15,359 nt of DNA from Desulfobacterales bacterium (GTDB taxonomy: Bacteria; Desulfobacterota; Desulfobacteria; Desulfobacterales; UBA11574). Location: positions 1 through 15,359 of the forward strand of contig JAQYVG010000049.1 of assembly GCA_030145595.1 (NCBI GenBank). The letters are read 5' to 3'. Made by a program: the position numbers and the translations under genes. Positions 13,214-15,359 of this stretch are shown here, one piece after another. The notes beneath the pieces are model-generated. The model worked only from the letters and a program-made list of their open reading frames with translations, was not told the origin of the DNA and did no database searches. Numbering within the stretch: the stretch's first letter is position 1; each line of letters opens with the position of its first letter.

Positions 13214-15154
13214 ATGGCTACTGAAATTTATGGATGGTGCGGCAAGATTCTCAACGTAGATTTGTCAAGTATGCGGGTCAATGAACTTGATACCATGGAC
13301 TATGCGGACCGTTTTCTCGGTGGACGCGGAATTGCCACAAGGATCTATTGGGAAGAAGTAGGGCCTGAGGTGGGTGCTTTTGATCCGGAGAACCGGCTGA
13401 TACTGATGAGCGGACCTCTGGGAGCCACCGGTACCCAAGGCGCCTCCCGGTTTGAAGTTGTGGGGAAGTCGCCCATGTTGATGCCGGAAGGGTTCTGCTA
13501 CGGCAATCTTGGCGGTTTTTTCGGCCCCTATTTAAAAAGGGCCGGCTACGACGGTGTTGTTATCTCCGGGCGGTCGGAAAAGCCGGTTTACCTTTGGATT
13601 CATGATGGCAAGGCCCAAATGTTGGATGCATCTTTGCTGTGGGGCAAGGGTGTTTATGCTGTCCGGGATATCTTAAAAGAAACGCATGGAAAAAACGTGC
13701 GCTTCGTAACGACCGGTGTCGCCGGTGAAAACATGTGCCGGAGCGCCAATCTGATGACGGACAATGAAGGCAGCGCCACCGGAGGGTTCGGTGCGGTGAT
13801 GGGCTCTAAAAACCTTAAAGCCGTGGCAGTATTGGGAACCGGCCGGCCGGCAGTGGCTAACCCGGAGGAATTGAAAAGCCTGAACAAATTGGCAGTTAAG
13901 TTAAATAAGCGTGACCCGCTGATGGCCCCTTATCCTGAAGAACAGGTTCGTCGGACCGGAAAATCGTCCTGTTATCAATGCGGTCTTGATTGTAAATATA
14001 GAAATTCTTTTCGAACGGCATCCGGCAAGGATGTTGTCAGAAAATGTCAAGCCATGTTCGTCTATTTTCCATGGGTAATGGGCAGGCCGGGAGAGTCCGC
14101 CGAGACCGCCGTGGATGCCACCGGCATCTGCAACGATCTGTCGATCTGTACCATGGAAATGTATAACATCGTGCAGTGGCTGGATACTTGCTACAAGGCC
14201 GGCTACCTTACCGATAAAGAGACCGGGCTCGAGATTGCCAAACTGGGCACTCTCCCATTTTTTGAAAAACTTGCCAATATGATTGCCCGTCGCGAAGGAT
14301 TTGGCGATGTTCTGGCCGCAGGCCTGCTGCGAGCCGGAGAAAAGCTCGGGAGTGAAGCCCGGGCTCATTTTGCCAATGAGGTTTCCGGTGTCGGGGACGG
14401 CGCCAACTATTCCGCCCGCGAATATTTAATGAACGGGTTGTTGTACGCCTTGGAACCCAGGCAGCCGATTGCCATGCTTCACGAAATAAGCTGGTTGACC
14501 GGATTATGGGTCATGCATCAGTCTAACCCTGAGTCTTCGCCGGTAACATCTGCGGTTTTTCGGGCTGCCGCCGCTAAATTCTGGGGCAATGAGCAGGCCT
14601 GGGATTTAAACACCCATGCAGGCAAGGCCCAGGCGGCCGCTAAAATCATTGATCGAACCTACGCCAAGGACAGCCTTTTGTTGTGTGATTCCGCCTGGCC
14701 TATAATGGTCTCTTCGAATACGCCCGATCATGTTGGCGATGCGACGCTTGAGAGTCGAATTTTTTCGGCAGTGACCGGCAGAAAAACGGATGAAGCCGGG
14801 CTGCATCAATATGGTGAAAGAATATTTAATCTGCAACGGGGGGTTCTCCTGCGGGAAGGACGGCGGCCCAAAACAGATGATGTGCTGAAAGAGTTCAATT
14901 TTACTGATCCGGTTGAAACCGTGTTCATGAACCCCGCTGTGATCGTGCCCGGGCCGGGAGAGGAAGTCGTCAGCCGCAAGGGTAAAACCTTGGACCGGGA
15001 TGTCTTTGAAGCCATGCGCAAGGAATTCTATAATTTGAGGGGCTGGGATGCTGAGTCGGGTTTGCAAAAGGCCGAAACCCTTGAAGGCCTCGGGCTGTCC
15101 GACCTGGTTCAGGACCTGAAGCAAATAGACATGATTGCTGATCCCACCTGCTGA
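13214..15154 (+). CDS. Aldehyde ferredoxin oxidoreductase family tungsten enzyme
   Basis: A 646-residue member of the AOR family, which uses a tungstopterin cofactor and one [4Fe-4S] cluster to oxidise aldehydes (or, in BamB-type members, to act on aromatic acyl-CoA) with ferredoxin. The N-terminus GWCGKILNVDLSSM and LGGRGIATRIYWEEV are typical. The pterin-binding segments include MSGPLGATGTQGASRFEVVG and ATGGFGAVMGSKNLKAVAV. The cluster ligands appear complete: C253-x2-C256-x3-C260 and the distal C491 in DSLLLCDS, close to their positions in Pyrococcus AOR. No signal peptide, so cytoplasmic. It has its own leader with a hairpin-bearing repeat. No partner iron-sulfur or flavin subunit and no cofactor-synthesis gene is present within the window. 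The substrate is undetermined. Confidence 0.9.
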   Translation: MATEIYGWCGKILNVDLSSMRVNELDTMDYADRFLGGRGIATRIYWEEVGPEVGAFDPENRLILMSGPLGATGTQGASRFEVVGKSPMLMPEGFCYGNLGGFFGPYLKRAGYDGVVISGRSEKPVYLWIHDGKAQMLDASLLWGKGVYAVRDILKETHGKNVRFVTTGVAGENMCRSANLMTDNEGSATGGFGAVMGSKNLKAVAVLGTGRPAVANPEELKSLNKLAVKLNKRDPLMAPYPEEQVRRTGKSSCYQCGLDCKYRNSFRTASGKDVVRKCQAMFVYFPWVMGRPGESAETAVDATGICNDLSICTMEMYNIVQWLDTCYKAGYLTDKETGLEIAKLGTLPFFEKLANMIARREGFGDVLAAGLLRAGEKLGSEARAHFANEVSGVGDGANYSAREYLMNGLLYALEPRQPIAMLHEISWLTGLWVMHQSNPESSPVTSAVFRAAAAKFWGNEQAWDLNTHAGKAQAAAKIIDRTYAKDSLLLCDSAWPIMVSSNTPDHVGDATLESRIFSAVTGRKTDEAGLHQYGERIFNLQRGVLLREGRRPKTDDVLKEFNFTDPVETVFMNPAVIVPGPGEEVVSRKGKTLDRDVFEAMRKEFYNLRGWDAESGLQKAETLEGLGLSDLVQDLKQIDMIADPTC

Positions 15155-15215
15155 GCTTATTAGTTCTGAAATTTGGGCCTTTAGTGGCAAAAATCAATTA
15201 TTGTGCAGTACATTA

Positions 15216-15285
15216 TTTCACGCAAAGGCGCAAAGTCCGCAAAGGAAAACAAAAATAAAATGTTTTAAGAATCTTGGCGTCTTTG
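15216..15285. repeat. Octad inverted repeat after the AOR gene, truncated by an insert
   Basis: The left arm TTTCACGCAAAGGCGCAAAG (from 15216) continues with TCCGCAAAGG. The right arm, CTTGGCGTCTTTG (15273-15285), stops short of the expected CGTGAAA, and different sequence follows. It is the third member of the octad family in this window, and may act as a weak transcript-end hairpin for the AOR gene. Confidence 0.65.
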
Positions 15286-15299
15286 TTTACCCCGTAGGT

Positions 15300-15359
15300 C
15301 CCCGTGGAATTGCCGGGACAAGCCCCGTGGAATTGCCGGGACAAGCCCCGTGGAATTAT
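15300..15359. repeat. 23-bp tandem repeat reaching the window edge
   Basis: CCCCGTGGAATTGCCGGGAC plus AAG repeats at 15300, 15323 and 15346, an exact 23-base period, with the third copy cut by the window end. Each unit with its flank can pair GTCCC with GGGAC. The array starts just where the right arm of the octad repeat is broken, so it is probably part of an insert in that repeat. Confidence 0.85.

Noticed and set aside
15300..15359. CRISPR-like or iteron array at the window end
   Set aside because: The 23-base units are directly adjacent with no spacers, and no replication gene is nearby.

Overview
The window looks like chromosome from an anaerobic, moderate-GC bacterium, most likely a Desulfobacterota (Desulfobacterales-like) sulfate reducer or relative. 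The evidence is indirect: an indolepyruvate:ferredoxin oxidoreductase pair (iorA, iorB), a tungsten-type aldehyde ferredoxin oxidoreductase family protein, a GTP-family PEP carboxykinase, a protein resembling DUF6178, and many imperfect inverted repeats in the gaps. I see no rRNA, tRNA, CRISPR array, phage gene or transposase.

Layout. Positions 1-314 hold no gene, but carry a period-7 repeat array interrupted by an 86-bp insert. A leftward cluster follows, read from high to low coordinates: iorA (5694-3835), a 191-bp repeat-filled gap, iorB (3643-3047), a TrkA/RCK potassium channel (3037-2027) and recN (2019-315). The last three genes are 7-9 nt apart and look like one operon. Positions 5695-6520 are a divergent intergenic region of about 0.8 kb filled with AT-rich repeats. 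The rightward genes are rdgB (6521-7192), overlapping a nitroreductase-family gene (7173-7751), then a PEP carboxykinase (7877-9847), an AmpG-like MFS transporter (9937-11184), a DUF6178-like protein (11307-13049) and an AOR-family oxidoreductase (13214-15154). The right edge is another repeat.

How the genes relate. IorAB and the AOR-family enzyme both fit ferredoxin-linked oxidation of 2-oxo acids and aldehydes, typical of amino-acid or aromatic breakdown in anaerobes. The carboxykinase links C4 acids to PEP. RdgB and RecN are housekeeping genome-protection functions. No single pathway unites the window.

Most notable points: (1) recN carries one extra base directly after its Walker A motif, splitting the frame although both sides are otherwise intact; (2) IorA has His in place of the second Cys of its first Fe-S motif; (3) the PEP carboxykinase keeps its metal and phosphate residues but lacks the usual guanine-binding loop; (4) most of the longer gaps hold short-period (7 or 8 nt) arrays or AT-rich inverted repeats, and several of these host repeats are interrupted by small inserts, most of them palindromic. 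The insert-in-repeat pattern is the best candidate here for something undescribed.
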